This document shows positions 24,863-32,900 of a DNA stretch of 64,000 nucleotides, piece by piece. A program made the translations under genes and the position numbers. Below the pieces are notes generated by a model. That model was not told the origin of the DNA. It made no database searches and worked only from the letters and a program-made list of their open reading frames with translations. This DNA is from Bacillus gobiensis (lineage in GTDB: Bacteria > Bacillota > Bacilli > Bacillales > Bacillaceae): NCBI RefSeq assembly GCF_001278705.1, contig NZ_CP012600.1, forward strand, positions 1,364,190 to 1,428,189. Reading direction: 5' to 3'. The stretch's first letter is position 1; every line of letters starts with the position of its first letter.

Positions 24863-24895
24863 CTTTTCTCGCGTTAGTTAAAGGCTGCTGCATGC

Positions 24896-24927
24896 AAATG
24901 ACCTGCTATTTCTAACAGGTCATTTTT
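24896..24927 (+). terminator. Terminator after gerT
   Basis: AATGACCTG-N10-CAGGTCATTTTTAT, a 9-bp stem on the plus strand, about 35 bases after the gerT stop. Confidence 0.7.
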
Positions 24928-24947
24928 ATCGCTTTCAATTTGGCTTG

Positions 24948-25205
24948 TTAATACTGCTGCGGACCTTGGCCAGGGTAAGGACCAGGGAATCCGCTTCCCC
25001 CATATGGACCAGGGTATCCTCCGCCGTATGGCACCGGACCGTACGGGACAGGAGGGTAAAAATATGGCCTTGGATAATTAAAAATCGCACCGCCTAAAAA
25101 TCCTCCAATCAAACCGCCCAGAAAGGGAGCCCCGAACAAAAAGGGGCTGCGGAATGGAAATCCGGCAGGCCCTGACCTCTGATTGTATATGAAGTGAGGG
25201 TACAT
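24948..25205 (-). CDS. yojB: YojB, Gly/Pro/Tyr-rich coat-type small protein
   Basis: 85 aa. MYPHFIYNQRSG, then a hydrophobic glycine-rich segment (FLFGAPFLGGLIGGFLGGAI) and a C-terminal tail of repeated PYG/PGP motifs (YPPVPYGPVPYGGGYPGPYG). Such composition is typical of Bacillus spore-envelope or membrane-associated small proteins. It is convergent with gerT, as in B. subtilis. Confidence 0.78.
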   Translation of the reverse strand: MYPHFIYNQRSGPAGFPFRSPFLFGAPFLGGLIGGFLGGAIFNYPRPYFYPPVPYGPVPYGGGYPGPYGGSGFPGPYPGQGPQQY

Positions 25206-25265
25206 GTTATTCCTCCTTTATGTTTGCCTATACTAAAGTATTCATAAAGACAGGAATGGTTTGGG

Positions 25266-26015
25266 CTACTCCTCATAAATCATTTTTTTAGTCATTCCAC
25301 CGTCGACAATTAAATCGGTTCCTGTCACAAAACGGTTTTCCGGATCAGTGAGATACTTACATGCTTTATAAATATCCATAGGAAGGCCGACACGTTGGGA
25401 AAAATGCTGTGAATGGTCAATGTCCCTTAACTTGCTGTAATCTCCGGTTTCAATCCATCCGGGCGAGATACTGTTTACAACAATTCCGTCACTGCTTAAA
25501 GATGCAGCAAGCGCATGAGTGATCGCGAGAATTCCCCCTTTGGAAGCAGCATAGCTTTCAGAATCTGGTTCAGACATCAGTCCGCGAGTGGAAGCCATGT
25601 TTACGATGGCTCCTCCCTCTTCTTGTTTTCTCATAATTTTCGCCGCTTCTTTCGAAAACAAAAATACACTCGTTAAGTTGGTAGAAAGGACATCATTCCA
25701 TTCGGATAATTCAAGCTCTAAAGGGGACTTCCAAATGCCCTTACCGACATTATTAATTAAAGCGTACAAGGAGCGGTTTTCCGATATGGCTTGGTTTACC
25801 GCTCTTTTGACTTGCTCTTCATCGGCAGCATCTGTTTTGATAAACCGGCAGGAAAGGCCGAGAGAATAGATTTTTTCTTCAAGCGCTTGTCCGCCTTCTT
25901 GATTCACATCTGCGCTCAAAACAAAAAATCCTTCTTTCGCATACTCAAGGGCAAGTACTTGTCCAATGCCACCTGCCGCACCTGTAATGATGACGGCTTT
26001 CTTATTGTTGTTCAT
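25266..26015 (-). CDS. SDR-family oxidoreductase
   Basis: About 249 aa from ATG 26015 (GGGGAATG upstream). Short-chain dehydrogenase/reductase: cofactor motif TGAAGGIG near residue 15, NNVGKG, catalytic Ser in VNMASTRGL, YAASKGG (Tyr-x-x-x-Lys) and PG motif SISPGWIETGD. Likely NAD(P)H-dependent, soluble. It overlaps the yodB-like gene by 14 bp and should be expressed with it, so a redox or quinone-detoxifying role is plausible. Similar to YoxD-type SDRs but the genomic place differs from B. subtilis. Substrate unknown. Confidence 0.85.
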   Translation of the reverse strand: MNNNKKAVIITGAAGGIGQVLALEYAKEGFFVLSADVNQEGGQALEEKIYSLGLSCRFIKTDAADEEQVKRAVNQAISENRSLYALINNVGKGIWKSPLELELSEWNDVLSTNLTSVFLFSKEAAKIMRKQEEGGAIVNMASTRGLMSEPDSESYAASKGGILAITHALAASLSSDGIVVNSISPGWIETGDYSKLRDIDHSQHFSQRVGLPMDIYKACKYLTDPENRFVTGTDLIVDGGMTKKMIYEE

Positions 26016-26346
26016 TTTTTTCATTCCCCGCCAGTTCAGGTACGCAGTTTTTATCCGCCCAAGTTGCGATTTCAGATAATACCGGCTTGAGCTCTTCCCC
26101 TTTTTCTGTTAAATGATAGATCACCTTGACAGGTGTTTCGGGCAAAACATCTCTTTTAATAATTCCTTCCTGCTCCAGCTCTTTCAAACGCTCTGCAAGC
26201 ATTTTCTGACTGATGTGCGGAATCATTTCATTTAAGTCCTTAAATCGTTTCGGTCCATGCAACAATACATGAATAATCATGCCGTTCCACCTTTTCCCAA
26301 GCAAGGAAAGGGCAATTTCTACCTTAGGACATAATTCAAATCCCAT
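26002..26346 (-). CDS. yodB: YodB-like HxlR-family redox-sensing repressor
   Basis: 114 aa from ATG 26346 (AAGGGTGAAAG upstream). A winged helix of the HxlR/DUF24 type: LLGKRWNGMIIHVLLHGPKR, ISQKMLAERLKELEQEGIIK, LPETPVKVIYHLTEKGEEL. With this start the Cys residues fall at 6 (GFELCPKVE) and 101 (DKNCVPE), the positions of the quinone/diamide-sensing Cys6 and Cys101 of YodB; Cys108 of B. subtilis is absent. YodB represses azoreductase, nitroreductase and spx genes. Here it overlaps the SDR gene downstream, so it probably controls its own operon. Confidence 0.8.
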   Translation of the reverse strand: MGFELCPKVEIALSLLGKRWNGMIIHVLLHGPKRFKDLNEMIPHISQKMLAERLKELEQEGIIKRDVLPETPVKVIYHLTEKGEELKPVLSEIATWADKNCVPELAGNEKNEQQ

Positions 26347-26515
26347 TGCTTTCACCCTTTACGTACAAAATCGATTTCAGTATCAAATAACAGGCGTTTC
26401 ACTAACAAAAAGTGAGCATCTAACTCTATAGTACCACGAATCAGCTCTTCTTGGAAGAAGGTTGTACTGCAGCTGAAGGAATACGCCACATGATTCGCTT
26501 CCATTTAACGATTTG

Positions 26516-26547
26516 AAAATCCTTGCGATAAATCGCAAGGATTTTTT
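26516..26547. terminator. Bidirectional terminator, serving ctpA
   Basis: AAATCCTTGCGAT-AA-ATCGCAAGGATTTTTTT: 12-bp stem with T runs, on the 3' side of ctpA. Confidence 0.85.
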
Positions 26548-26549
26548 TG

Positions 26550-27944
26550 TTACATTTCTTTTTTCAAGACATCTAAGGCTTCTTTCATTTGCGAATCATT
26601 TTTTGCAAGCTTTTCTTGCAGTTTTGCCATTATGCCTGAGGTAGTGTCAGACTTTATAACTCCGTCTTCTGTTAAACCGTTATCCGATTGAAATGCTTTG
26701 ACAGCCTCTTCTGTCTTCTCATCAAACAGACTGTTTGCAGTAACCTTGTATCCTAGTGCATTAAGCATTTGTTGAACTACCTTAATATCGTTGCCCGAAT
26801 CTCCCTGTTTGTATTCTTTTTCGGGATCCAAATAAGGAAGGCTTGCGTAATCCGGAAGTTCTGATTTCACATCAGGCTGAATGCCTTTTTCATGAATCCA
26901 GCTGCCGTCAGGAGTCAGCCATTTTGCAATCGTAATTTTGACAGATGATCCATCGGAATACTGTTCCGGTTGCTGAATGGTTCCTTTGCCAAACGTTTTT
27001 TGTCCGACAATTGGTATGTCAGAGGATTGATGCAACGCAGCAGCCATAATTTCTGCAGCACTTGCCGTACCTTCATTTACGAGGACAACGACAGGTTCGC
27101 TTACAGATTTATCCTCTTCGGCCTTAATGACTTCTTTCTGGCCGTCCTTACTTTCTACCTGCATAATCGTTTTTCCTTTATCAACAAAAATATTGCTCAT
27201 AGATATAGCTTGATCCATTAAACCTCCGGGATTATTTCTGAGATCCAAAACAAATCCCTTTGCTCCCTTTTGCTTTAATTCGTCGATGGCCTTTGTTAAC
27301 TCTGAAGACGTAGATTCAGAAAAGCTGGTAATTTGAATCTCGCCAATCTTGTTGTCTGTCAATTTAGAATAAACCGTTTCAATCGGGATTGTATCACGTT
27401 TTATTGTGACTTCTACTTGCCCGACACCTGCACGGTTTAAAACAAGCTTAACATTCGTTCCTTTTTCTCCGCGAATATGGGTGACCGCTTCGTTTACGTT
27501 CATCCCTTCCACACTTTTATCATCGACCTTTAAAATTTGGTCGTGGGGTTTCAGGCCTGCTTCTTCTGCAGGAGATCCCTTAAGCGGAGCAACAATTAAA
27601 ATTTGTCCGTTTTTTTCCTCAACTTGGGCGCCGATGCCTTCAAATGAAGACGAGATATTTTGCTGAAACCCGGATGCTTCCTCTTGATCCATATAGGTTG
27701 AATAAGGATCACCCAGCGCCTCGACCATCCCTTTAATCGCACCGTCCACTAATTTCTGATCATCAACTTTTTCATAATACTGTTTGCTAATCTTCTCGTA
27801 GGTCGACATCAATTTATTAAATTTTTGATCATCTGACGCCGAAACTGCCGGCGAATTCTGCTGGTTTGCAACAAGCCAAGTAATGCTCGATGCTGCAGCT
27901 GCGGTAATGATGACCACAAGAAATAGTTTTACAATTTGTTTCAA
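26550..27944 (-). CDS. ctpA: CtpA, S41-family C-terminal processing protease
   Basis: 464 aa from TTG 27944 (AGGTGGTG 7 bases upstream); an open frame goes on upstream but without ribosome site. One N-terminal hydrophobic helix (IVKLFLVVIITAAAASSITW) acts as anchor or signal. Then a PDZ domain (IGAQVEEKNGQILIVAPLKG, LKPHDQILKVDDKSVEGMN), the S41 catalytic domain with Ser in NEGTASAAEIMAAAL and Lys in GQKTFGKGTI, and a C-terminal peptidoglycan-binding domain (DIKVVQQMLNALGYKVTANS). The related CtpB works in sporulation signalling; the substrate of CtpA is not settled. Confidence 0.92.
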   Translation of the reverse strand: MKQIVKLFLVVIITAAAASSITWLVANQQNSPAVSASDDQKFNKLMSTYEKISKQYYEKVDDQKLVDGAIKGMVEALGDPYSTYMDQEEASGFQQNISSSFEGIGAQVEEKNGQILIVAPLKGSPAEEAGLKPHDQILKVDDKSVEGMNVNEAVTHIRGEKGTNVKLVLNRAGVGQVEVTIKRDTIPIETVYSKLTDNKIGEIQITSFSESTSSELTKAIDELKQKGAKGFVLDLRNNPGGLMDQAISMSNIFVDKGKTIMQVESKDGQKEVIKAEEDKSVSEPVVVLVNEGTASAAEIMAAALHQSSDIPIVGQKTFGKGTIQQPEQYSDGSSVKITIAKWLTPDGSWIHEKGIQPDVKSELPDYASLPYLDPEKEYKQGDSGNDIKVVQQMLNALGYKVTANSLFDEKTEEAVKAFQSDNGLTEDGVIKSDTTSGIMAKLQEKLAKNDSQMKEALDVLKKEM

Positions 27945-28096
27945 CAGAAAACACCACCTTCTCTCCCCCATTATTATCCCGAACGAATTTTGTTTAGTCA
28001 ACCAACTTCCCTTGAAAAATATACAAATCAACCGGCTTGTCCGCTCCAACCTTTTCGCAAGCTTCTACATAGCTTATAAAAAAGGAGGGAGTTTTT

Positions 28097-28798
28097 TTGA
28101 GCGCTTATCTTAAGATGCTGGCCGAGTTGGGAATTGGAGGTGCACATCCGGGCGGCCTGCCTTTAACGAAGGCACTTATTCAGGCACTTCGGTTAAACCC
28201 GGAGCTTCCCATTCTCGATGCTGGATGCGGGACAGGGCAGACTGCCGCTTACCTAAAACAGCTTTCATTTCCAGTTATCGCATTGGAGCCCAACCTGTTG
28301 ATGGCAGATAAAGCTGCCGTAAGATTTGAGATGAAAGGATTATCGATTCCAATCTATCATGAAAAAATTGAACAAACGACTTTCGGCGATGATACGTTTT
28401 CTTATATTTTGACAGAATCGGTCCTTTCATTTACAGATCTAAGACAATCTGCAGCTGAAATCCAAAGAATATTAAAACCGGATGGCATATTGATTGCCAT
28501 AGAAGCAACCAGAACGGCAGAGCTTACAAGCATAGAAAAAAACGAGATAAAAGATTTTTATGACTTTCATGACGTGTATTCAAAAGGAGAATGGATCGCC
28601 GCGCTGAAAAACGCAGGCTTCGCTGAAGTAAACGTTATAAACTGGAAGAACCTCGTGCTTGAAACACAAGAGACAGAAATGAATCTATCACCAAGTATAA
28701 CGGAAGCATCGTATCACATCTTGGACCAACATAATCGTATATTGCAAAAATATCGGGGACGTATGGGGCATCTTATTTTTACGGCTTCTATAAAATAA
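28097..28798 (+). CDS. yodH: YodH, SAM-dependent methyltransferase
   Basis: 233 aa, TTG 28097 with AAAGGAGGGAG upstream. Class I methyltransferase: motif I ILDAGCGTGQTAAYL near residue 38, acidic end of strand 2 ALEPN, motif II YILTESVLSF, and motif III LKPDGILIAIEATRT. Soluble. Substrate not known; small molecule likely. It is divergent from ctpA and followed by yodI as in B. subtilis. Confidence 0.85.
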   Translation: MSAYLKMLAELGIGGAHPGGLPLTKALIQALRLNPELPILDAGCGTGQTAAYLKQLSFPVIALEPNLLMADKAAVRFEMKGLSIPIYHEKIEQTTFGDDTFSYILTESVLSFTDLRQSAAEIQRILKPDGILIAIEATRTAELTSIEKNEIKDFYDFHDVYSKGEWIAALKNAGFAEVNVINWKNLVLETQETEMNLSPSITEASYHILDQHNRILQKYRGRMGHLIFTASIK

Positions 28799-28884
28799 AC
28801 ATTTAGCCTCCTCTATTCGTCCATTCTATTCTATGTTTCTATCGTAAGCTAACTAAGAAAGAAGCTAGATAGGAGGCATTTCAT

Positions 28885-29139
28885 TTGAATCAGTACTATC
28901 ATTTATGCAGCAGAAATGTAGGAAAGAATTGTAGAATTACTGATCGTTCCGGTAGAGTACATGTTGGAAGAATTACGAGAGTTTCCAATAGTAAAGTATT
29001 TATCCAACCGTCCAGACCAAGAGGATTTGGTTATGGATACGGATTTTATGGAGGATATTATCCTTGGGGCGGATATGGATATGGGATAGCACTTGGTGTC
29101 ATCGTCGGCATCGCCATTGCCGGATTGTTTTTTTTCTAA
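28885..29139 (+). CDS. yodI: YodI, Gly/Tyr-rich spore-type membrane protein
   Basis: 84 aa, TTG 28885 with TAGGAGGC upstream. N-terminal strand-rich part (CSRNVGKNCRITDRSGRVHV, GRITRVSNSKVFIQPS) followed by a GYGYGFYGGYYPWGGYGYG stretch and a C-terminal hydrophobic helix (ALGVIVGIAIAGLFFF). A common layout of Bacillus coat/envelope small proteins; function unknown. Confidence 0.8.
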   Translation: MNQYYHLCSRNVGKNCRITDRSGRVHVGRITRVSNSKVFIQPSRPRGFGYGYGFYGGYYPWGGYGYGIALGVIVGIAIAGLFFF

Positions 29140-29151
29140 AAGCACACGAAA

Positions 29152-29182
29152 AAGAAGCGCATTTTTTACATGTGCTTCTTCT
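29152..29182 (+). terminator. Probable terminator after yodI
   Basis: AAGAAGCGCA-TTTTTTACA-TGTGCTTCTT with one G-T pair. The T tract after it is broken (CTTC), so strength is uncertain. Confidence 0.45.
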
Positions 29183-29210
29183 TCATGCATGTTTCATACG
29201 TGAAAATATC

Positions 29211-29912
29211 TTACTTCAAACTAGATTCAAGAGCAATTTCAATCATTTCATTAAAGGTTGTCTGCCGCTCTTCAGAAGTCGTTTCTTCTCCTGTTAAAAC
29301 ATGGTCACTCACTGTTAATATTGTCAGTGCCTCCCTGTTGAATTTTGCGGCGAGTGTATACAAGGCCGTTGTTTCCATTTCTATTGCCAAAACACCGTAT
29401 TTCGCTAACTTTTCAATTTGGCTGTCATCATTATAAAATTGATCTGCCGTAAACACATTGCCGACCTTTACAGAAACATTGCGTTCTACAGCCGTATCGA
29501 ATGCATTTTTTAACAATTCAAAGCTTGCGGACGGAGCATAGTCAATTTCACCAAAAGCAACTCGATTGATTTGTGAATCAGTAGAAGATGTCATAGCAAG
29601 AATGACGTCACGAACCTGAACGTCCATTTTGATTGCTCCGCATGAACCTACACGGACTAATTTTTTTACATCATAGCTCTGAATCAGTTCATTCACATAA
29701 ATGCTTATAGAAGGGACTCCCATCCCAGTACCTTGAACAGAGATTCTCTTGCCTTTATATGTACCCGTAAAACCAAGCATTCCTCTCACTTCATTGTAGC
29801 AAATTACATCTTCCAAATACGTTTCTGCTATGTATTTTGCACGCAGCGGATCACCTGGGAGTAATACTGTATCTGCAATTTGGCCTTTTTCAGCTCCTAT
29901 ATGTACACTCAT
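29211..29912 (-). CDS. deoD: Purine nucleoside phosphorylase DeoD
   Basis: 233 aa from ATG 29912 (MSVHIGAEK), with GGAGGAAT upstream; the frame is open further upstream but without support. Conserved [63 protein letters not shown] and SDH in [12 protein letters not shown] give the hexameric, low-specificity class of PNP. It cleaves purine (deoxy)ribonucleosides with phosphate for salvage. Full family length. Confidence 0.95.
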   Translation of the reverse strand: MSVHIGAEKGQIADTVLLPGDPLRAKYIAETYLEDVICYNEVRGMLGFTGTYKGKRISVQGTGMGVPSISIYVNELIQSYDVKKLVRVGSCGAIKMDVQVRDVILAMTSSTDSQINRVAFGEIDYAPSASFELLKNAFDTAVERNVSVKVGNVFTADQFYNDDSQIEKLAKYGVLAIEMETTALYTLAAKFNREALTILTVSDHVLTGEETTSEERQTTFNEMIEIALESSLK

Positions 29913-29983
29913 TGTCATTCCTCCAACTAACAGTTTCCTTATCACTATACCATAACTCTCATAAACAAAAAATGACATAAAGA

Positions 29984-30004
29984 AAGCTGCTAAAATTAGC
30001 AGCT
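29984..30004 (-). terminator. Terminator at the end of yodL
   Basis: Reverse strand AGCTGCTAA-TT-TTAGCAGCTTTCTTT, overlapping the yodL stop codon region. Confidence 0.65.
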
Positions 30005-30328
30005 AATTGCAGACATCGGCAGGTTTGGTATCGTAATTTCCCGCCAGCCCATCGAAGAAAGCTTATAGTATGTTTCCTTTTTCTTATTTTCGCTTATTAA
30101 TACAATATCCCCAGTACGAATAAATCTTGCTTTGTAATCAGAAGGTACCGTATCGAGCACATTAAATTTAGAAAACACCGTATCCAATACTTCCCTGTGT
30201 GATCTCCCATCTAATTCTGTTTGATAGACAGGCTCGTACCCTTTTTTCTCACCAATATCCGGAGTTTGAAAAATCGTAATATCATATTCTGGAGCCTTTT
30301 TCTTAAATACTTGAAAACTGAATCTCAT
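29996..30328 (-). CDS. yodL: YodL, small protein linked to MreB/cell-shape control in sporulation
   Basis: 110 aa from ATG 30328 with AGGGGATC upstream. Soluble, one domain: [72 protein letters not shown]. It matches YodL of B. subtilis, which when made early in sporulation targets MreB-type cytoskeleton and widens cells (published genetics, from memory). No other domains or membrane segments. Confidence 0.82.
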   Translation of the reverse strand: MRFSFQVFKKKAPEYDITIFQTPDIGEKKGYEPVYQTELDGRSHREVLDTVFSKFNVLDTVPSDYKARFIRTGDIVLISENKKKETYYKLSSMGWREITIPNLPMSAISC

Positions 30329-30387
30329 CACGATCCCCTCCCAGGCTTTTTATTATATTTTAGCCTTTGATCGTATAATTCCTTTCA

Positions 30388-30999
30388 CTAATTTTGTCGA
30401 ATAGCCAACATTCGTTCGTCAATTTTTTTAAACAGTAGATAAAAGCAGTATCCTAAGCTCCATCCGGCAATGACATCTGTTAAAAAATGGACGCCGGTAT
30501 ATATTCTGCTAATACCAATGAGAAATACAAGTGAAAAAGCGAAAAACCAAGTACTTCTTTTATGCTGATAAAAAAACGGAATATATGTAATCAAAAGAAA
30601 AGCAATAAACAAATAGATGCTCGCAGTATTCATGCTATGTCCGCTTGGGAAGCTGAATGACGTCTCAGTAGCCAATGGATGATAGTGAGGCCTTTGCCTG
30701 TGCACGATCAATTTCATACCCTCATTGGCCACTCGCTCAGTAAAATACAACAGAAAAAGCAGCAAAGAAGGAACGATTTTTTTCAACAGAATCAAGAACA
30801 AAGCAACGATAACAATAATCGTAAGCAAATGCTTCGATGCTCCGAAATCAGTTAAAAACAAAAACGTTTGATTAAAAATTGGCGTTCGAATTTGTGTAAA
30901 CACATGAATGATCCAATCATCTGCTGCCTGAACATTTTCTAAACGGACTGCTGCCATCATTAGAAGAAACACCGCGAGCGAAAAGACTGCCTTATTCAC
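30388..30999 (-). CDS. yodM: YodM, PAP2-type membrane phosphatase
   Basis: 203 aa, six hydrophobic segments. The three-part phosphatase signature is present: KLIVHRQRPHYH (C1), PSGHSMNTASIYLF (C2) and SRIYTGVHFLTDVIAGWSLG (C3), with catalytic His residues in C2 and C3 outside the membrane. Family members dephosphorylate phosphatidylglycerol phosphate or undecaprenyl pyrophosphate. Which lipid it uses here is open. B. subtilis YodM affects undecaprenyl-PP recycling in some backgrounds. Confidence 0.87.
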   Translation of the reverse strand: MNKAVFSLAVFLLMMAAVRLENVQAADDWIIHVFTQIRTPIFNQTFLFLTDFGASKHLLTIIVIVALFLILLKKIVPSLLLFLLYFTERVANEGMKLIVHRQRPHYHPLATETSFSFPSGHSMNTASIYLFIAFLLITYIPFFYQHKRSTWFFAFSLVFLIGISRIYTGVHFLTDVIAGWSLGYCFYLLFKKIDERMLAIRQN

Positions 31000-31072
31000 T
31001 CAAATTTTCCTCCTTCTTATGTATATACATACTTATACCCTGCTATAAGCCAGATGAATCTTGTACGATCAA

Positions 31073-31240
31073 TTAGTCCTGTTCTTCTTCAATTAAGCAT
31101 TTGGATAACAGATAGTCAAACGTAATATCTGCCAGCTCAAACAGTTCGTCCTCCCCTGGTATGTAACCTCTTGCAGTCAGCTCCCGATAGAAAAATTCAG
31201 CGATTTCTTCTGTATCAATGACAAACTCAATTTCTTTCAT
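31073..31240 (-). CDS. yozD: YozD, small acidic protein of 55 aa
   Basis: ATG 31240 preceded by AAGGAGGAATC. The product MKEIEFVIDTEEIAEFFYRE continues LTARGYIPGEDELFELADIT, FDYLLSKCLIEEEQD; helical and strongly acidic, no membrane segment. It is the widely conserved YozD family of Bacillus (function unknown). It lies between yodM and yodN, as expected. Confidence 0.82.
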   Translation of the reverse strand: MKEIEFVIDTEEIAEFFYRELTARGYIPGEDELFELADITFDYLLSKCLIEEEQD

Positions 31241-31371
31241 TTGCTGATTCCTCCTTTCCTATTGTTGTATGAGCTATCCATTTTTTTTATACCCTTGGAG
31301 CATCCTAGTCATAAAGTTTTTTCCTCTTCATATACTTGTCTTATCCAAGTTCAAGCAGGAGGGAAAAATCG

Positions 31372-31515
31372 ATGCAGAAACTCATGCATTATTTAGATGG
31401 TGAATCGTTTGATGCTGCAATGGAAAAATTGCTTCATTACGGATTTCTTTGTATTCTGGCAGGAGGAGTTCCTTATTTCTGCTTCGTACTCATTCAATTT
31501 ATTATGATGATTTGA
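31372..31515 (+). CDS. Small membrane protein, 47 aa, convergent overlap with yodN
   Basis: ATG 31372 with AGGAGGGAAAAAT upstream, an excellent ribosome site. Product MQKLMHYLDGESFDAAMEKL followed by a single hydrophobic helix LLHYGFLCILAGGVPYFCFV and LIQFIMMI. One stop codon (TGA, 31513-31515) lies inside the 3' end of yodN on the other strand, a 14-base tail-to-tail overlap. I do not know the family. Confidence 0.62.
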   Translation: MQKLMHYLDGESFDAAMEKLLHYGFLCILAGGVPYFCFVLIQFIMMI

Positions 31516-32182
31516 ATTGATCCTTTAGACTGTCCAACACAAAGCTCATCATATCTTTATACTCTGCGTCATGAAACATTTCATACAAAACTTTATAATC
31601 ATTATAAATATCAAGCAGCTCATCAACAACTGAGTTGCCGTTACCTATGAGCAATTCTTTATCTTCAGTGCTTTGTTTTGATGACAGCAATACTTTTTTC
31701 AAGCCTTCTGATTCCAGATTTGACTCTCCTACGTAATGGACAAACAGCAGCTGATGCATAAATCTGTCCAGTTCATATTCGCGCATGACAAGGGTAAGCT
31801 CCTCCTCTTCCGTTTCCAGCCAAGCCCCATCCTTCATGCGGGTCAGTTCATAAATAATATCCTCCCAGCCATCCTCAGCATACCTCCAGATTTCAGTTCT
31901 ATGTCCAACAATTTTAAACAGCTCTTTTCCGTATGTTTTCACACGTACGATGTCTCCGATAAGAAATTCATACTCAATATCTATTTTTTCCATGTCGACA
32001 ATGATTCCTTCATAATCCGAGTAAAGCTGGATAGAGGACTCAAAATAAAGAACTTCATTTTGATTCACTTCATAAAGAAAATGCTTTTCAATTTGATGAA
32101 CTTTCGTAATGGTTCCTACAGTTCCATACATAACAATGACGACAACGTCCCCAACCTGGAATTTCGGTGTGTTTTTCTTCAT
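31502..32182 (-). CDS. yodN: YodN, conserved hypothetical protein
   Basis: 226 aa from ATG 32182, where GAGGGGAG gives a clear ribosome site; frame is open further upstream but unsupported. Two KOW/SH3-like beta repeats: FQVGDVVVIVMYGTVGTITK near the start and FLIGDIVRVKTYGKELFKIV near 85, then a long C-terminal helical part (SSKQSTEDKELLIGNGNS, DELLDIYNDYKVLYEMFHD). Cytosolic. Function unknown. Confidence 0.8.
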   Translation of the reverse strand: MKKNTPKFQVGDVVVIVMYGTVGTITKVHQIEKHFLYEVNQNEVLYFESSIQLYSDYEGIIVDMEKIDIEYEFLIGDIVRVKTYGKELFKIVGHRTEIWRYAEDGWEDIIYELTRMKDGAWLETEEEELTLVMREYELDRFMHQLLFVHYVGESNLESEGLKKVLLSSKQSTEDKELLIGNGNSVVDELLDIYNDYKVLYEMFHDAEYKDMMSFVLDSLKDQFKSS

Positions 32183-32280
32183 TCTGACTCCCCTCGCCGT
32201 TTTGTTCTTACGGTATGGTATGCCGCAAAAACTCATTTCGCATGGGCAAAGGAATTGGGATTTTTCTAAGAAATGCAGCC

Positions 32281-32313
32281 AAAAAAAAGACTGCAGCGGT
32301 TTATTAGCTGCAG
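32281..32313 (-). terminator. Terminator after yozE
   Basis: Reverse strand CTGCAGC-TAATAAACC-GCTGCAG-TCTTTTTTTT, 10 bases after the yozE stop. Confidence 0.85.
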
Positions 32314-32322
32314 AAAAATCAA

Positions 32323-32547
32323 TTATTTGTTTTTTACTTCGACAATATAATGTTCCCAAGCATCATCAAACACCGACATCGAGGAAAGATAATCTCCGCT
32401 TACTTCTAAATACGAACTAAGCTCATGATAATCTGATGAGTACTTTGGAAATGTATGGTCTTCATATGCTTGATTTGCAAACTCGCTGATTTTGTCCTTT
32501 GGCTTCGGGTGCCTATGCTTCATCAAATAATGGTAAAACGATTTCAA
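32323..32547 (-). CDS. yozE: YozE, UPF0346 SAM-like fold protein
   Basis: 74 aa. Sequence MKSFYHYLMKHRHPKPKDKI, SEFANQAYEDHTFPKYSSDY, HELSSYLEVSGDYLSSMSVF, DDAWEHYIVEVKNK: this is the conserved YozE family with a small all-helical SAM-like fold. Possibly nucleic-acid binding, as suggested for the fold; no proven role. Confidence 0.88.
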   Translation of the reverse strand: MKSFYHYLMKHRHPKPKDKISEFANQAYEDHTFPKYSSDYHELSSYLEVSGDYLSSMSVFDDAWEHYIVEVKNK

Positions 32548-32621
32548 TTGAATTTCCCCTGACTATTATTAGTTTGTTGTTTCATTATACAACCCCCGAC
32601 AATGATTTCAACCTGGTTGTA

Positions 32622-32900
32622 TTATGAAAAATCAAAGTAATTACGTTTTAATATGCGCTCAGTATTCATTAGCTGTTCAAATGAAAGCTTGTATGGAAGG
32701 GGTTTTGTATCGATTAAAAGCAGCTGATTTTCAATTTCCTTGACAACTTGATCCTCCTGGTAGTTCATGCGGCAATGAAGACACGATACAGCAGGCGTTT
32801 CAGTAATTTCAATGGCTCTTGAACCATCTGGAAGCTCCCAATAGACTGTACTGACGGTTGGCATGGTTTTACCCTCTTCACACCAGTCACATGTTTTCAT
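32622..32900 (-). CDS. yokU: YokU, zinc-finger (MqsA-like) small protein
   Basis: 92 aa. Two CxxC pairs (KTCDWCEEGKT and AVSCLHCRMNYQ) form a zinc knuckle like that of YgiT/MqsA antitoxin N-domains, followed by a helix (VVKEIENQLLLIDTKPLPYK). There is no adjacent toxin. It overlaps the end of kamA by 14 bp, so it is translated from the same message; family members always accompany lysine aminomutase in Bacillus. Confidence 0.8.
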   Translation of the reverse strand: MKTCDWCEEGKTMPTVSTVYWELPDGSRAIEITETPAVSCLHCRMNYQEDQVVKEIENQLLLIDTKPLPYKLSFEQLMNTERILKRNYFDFS

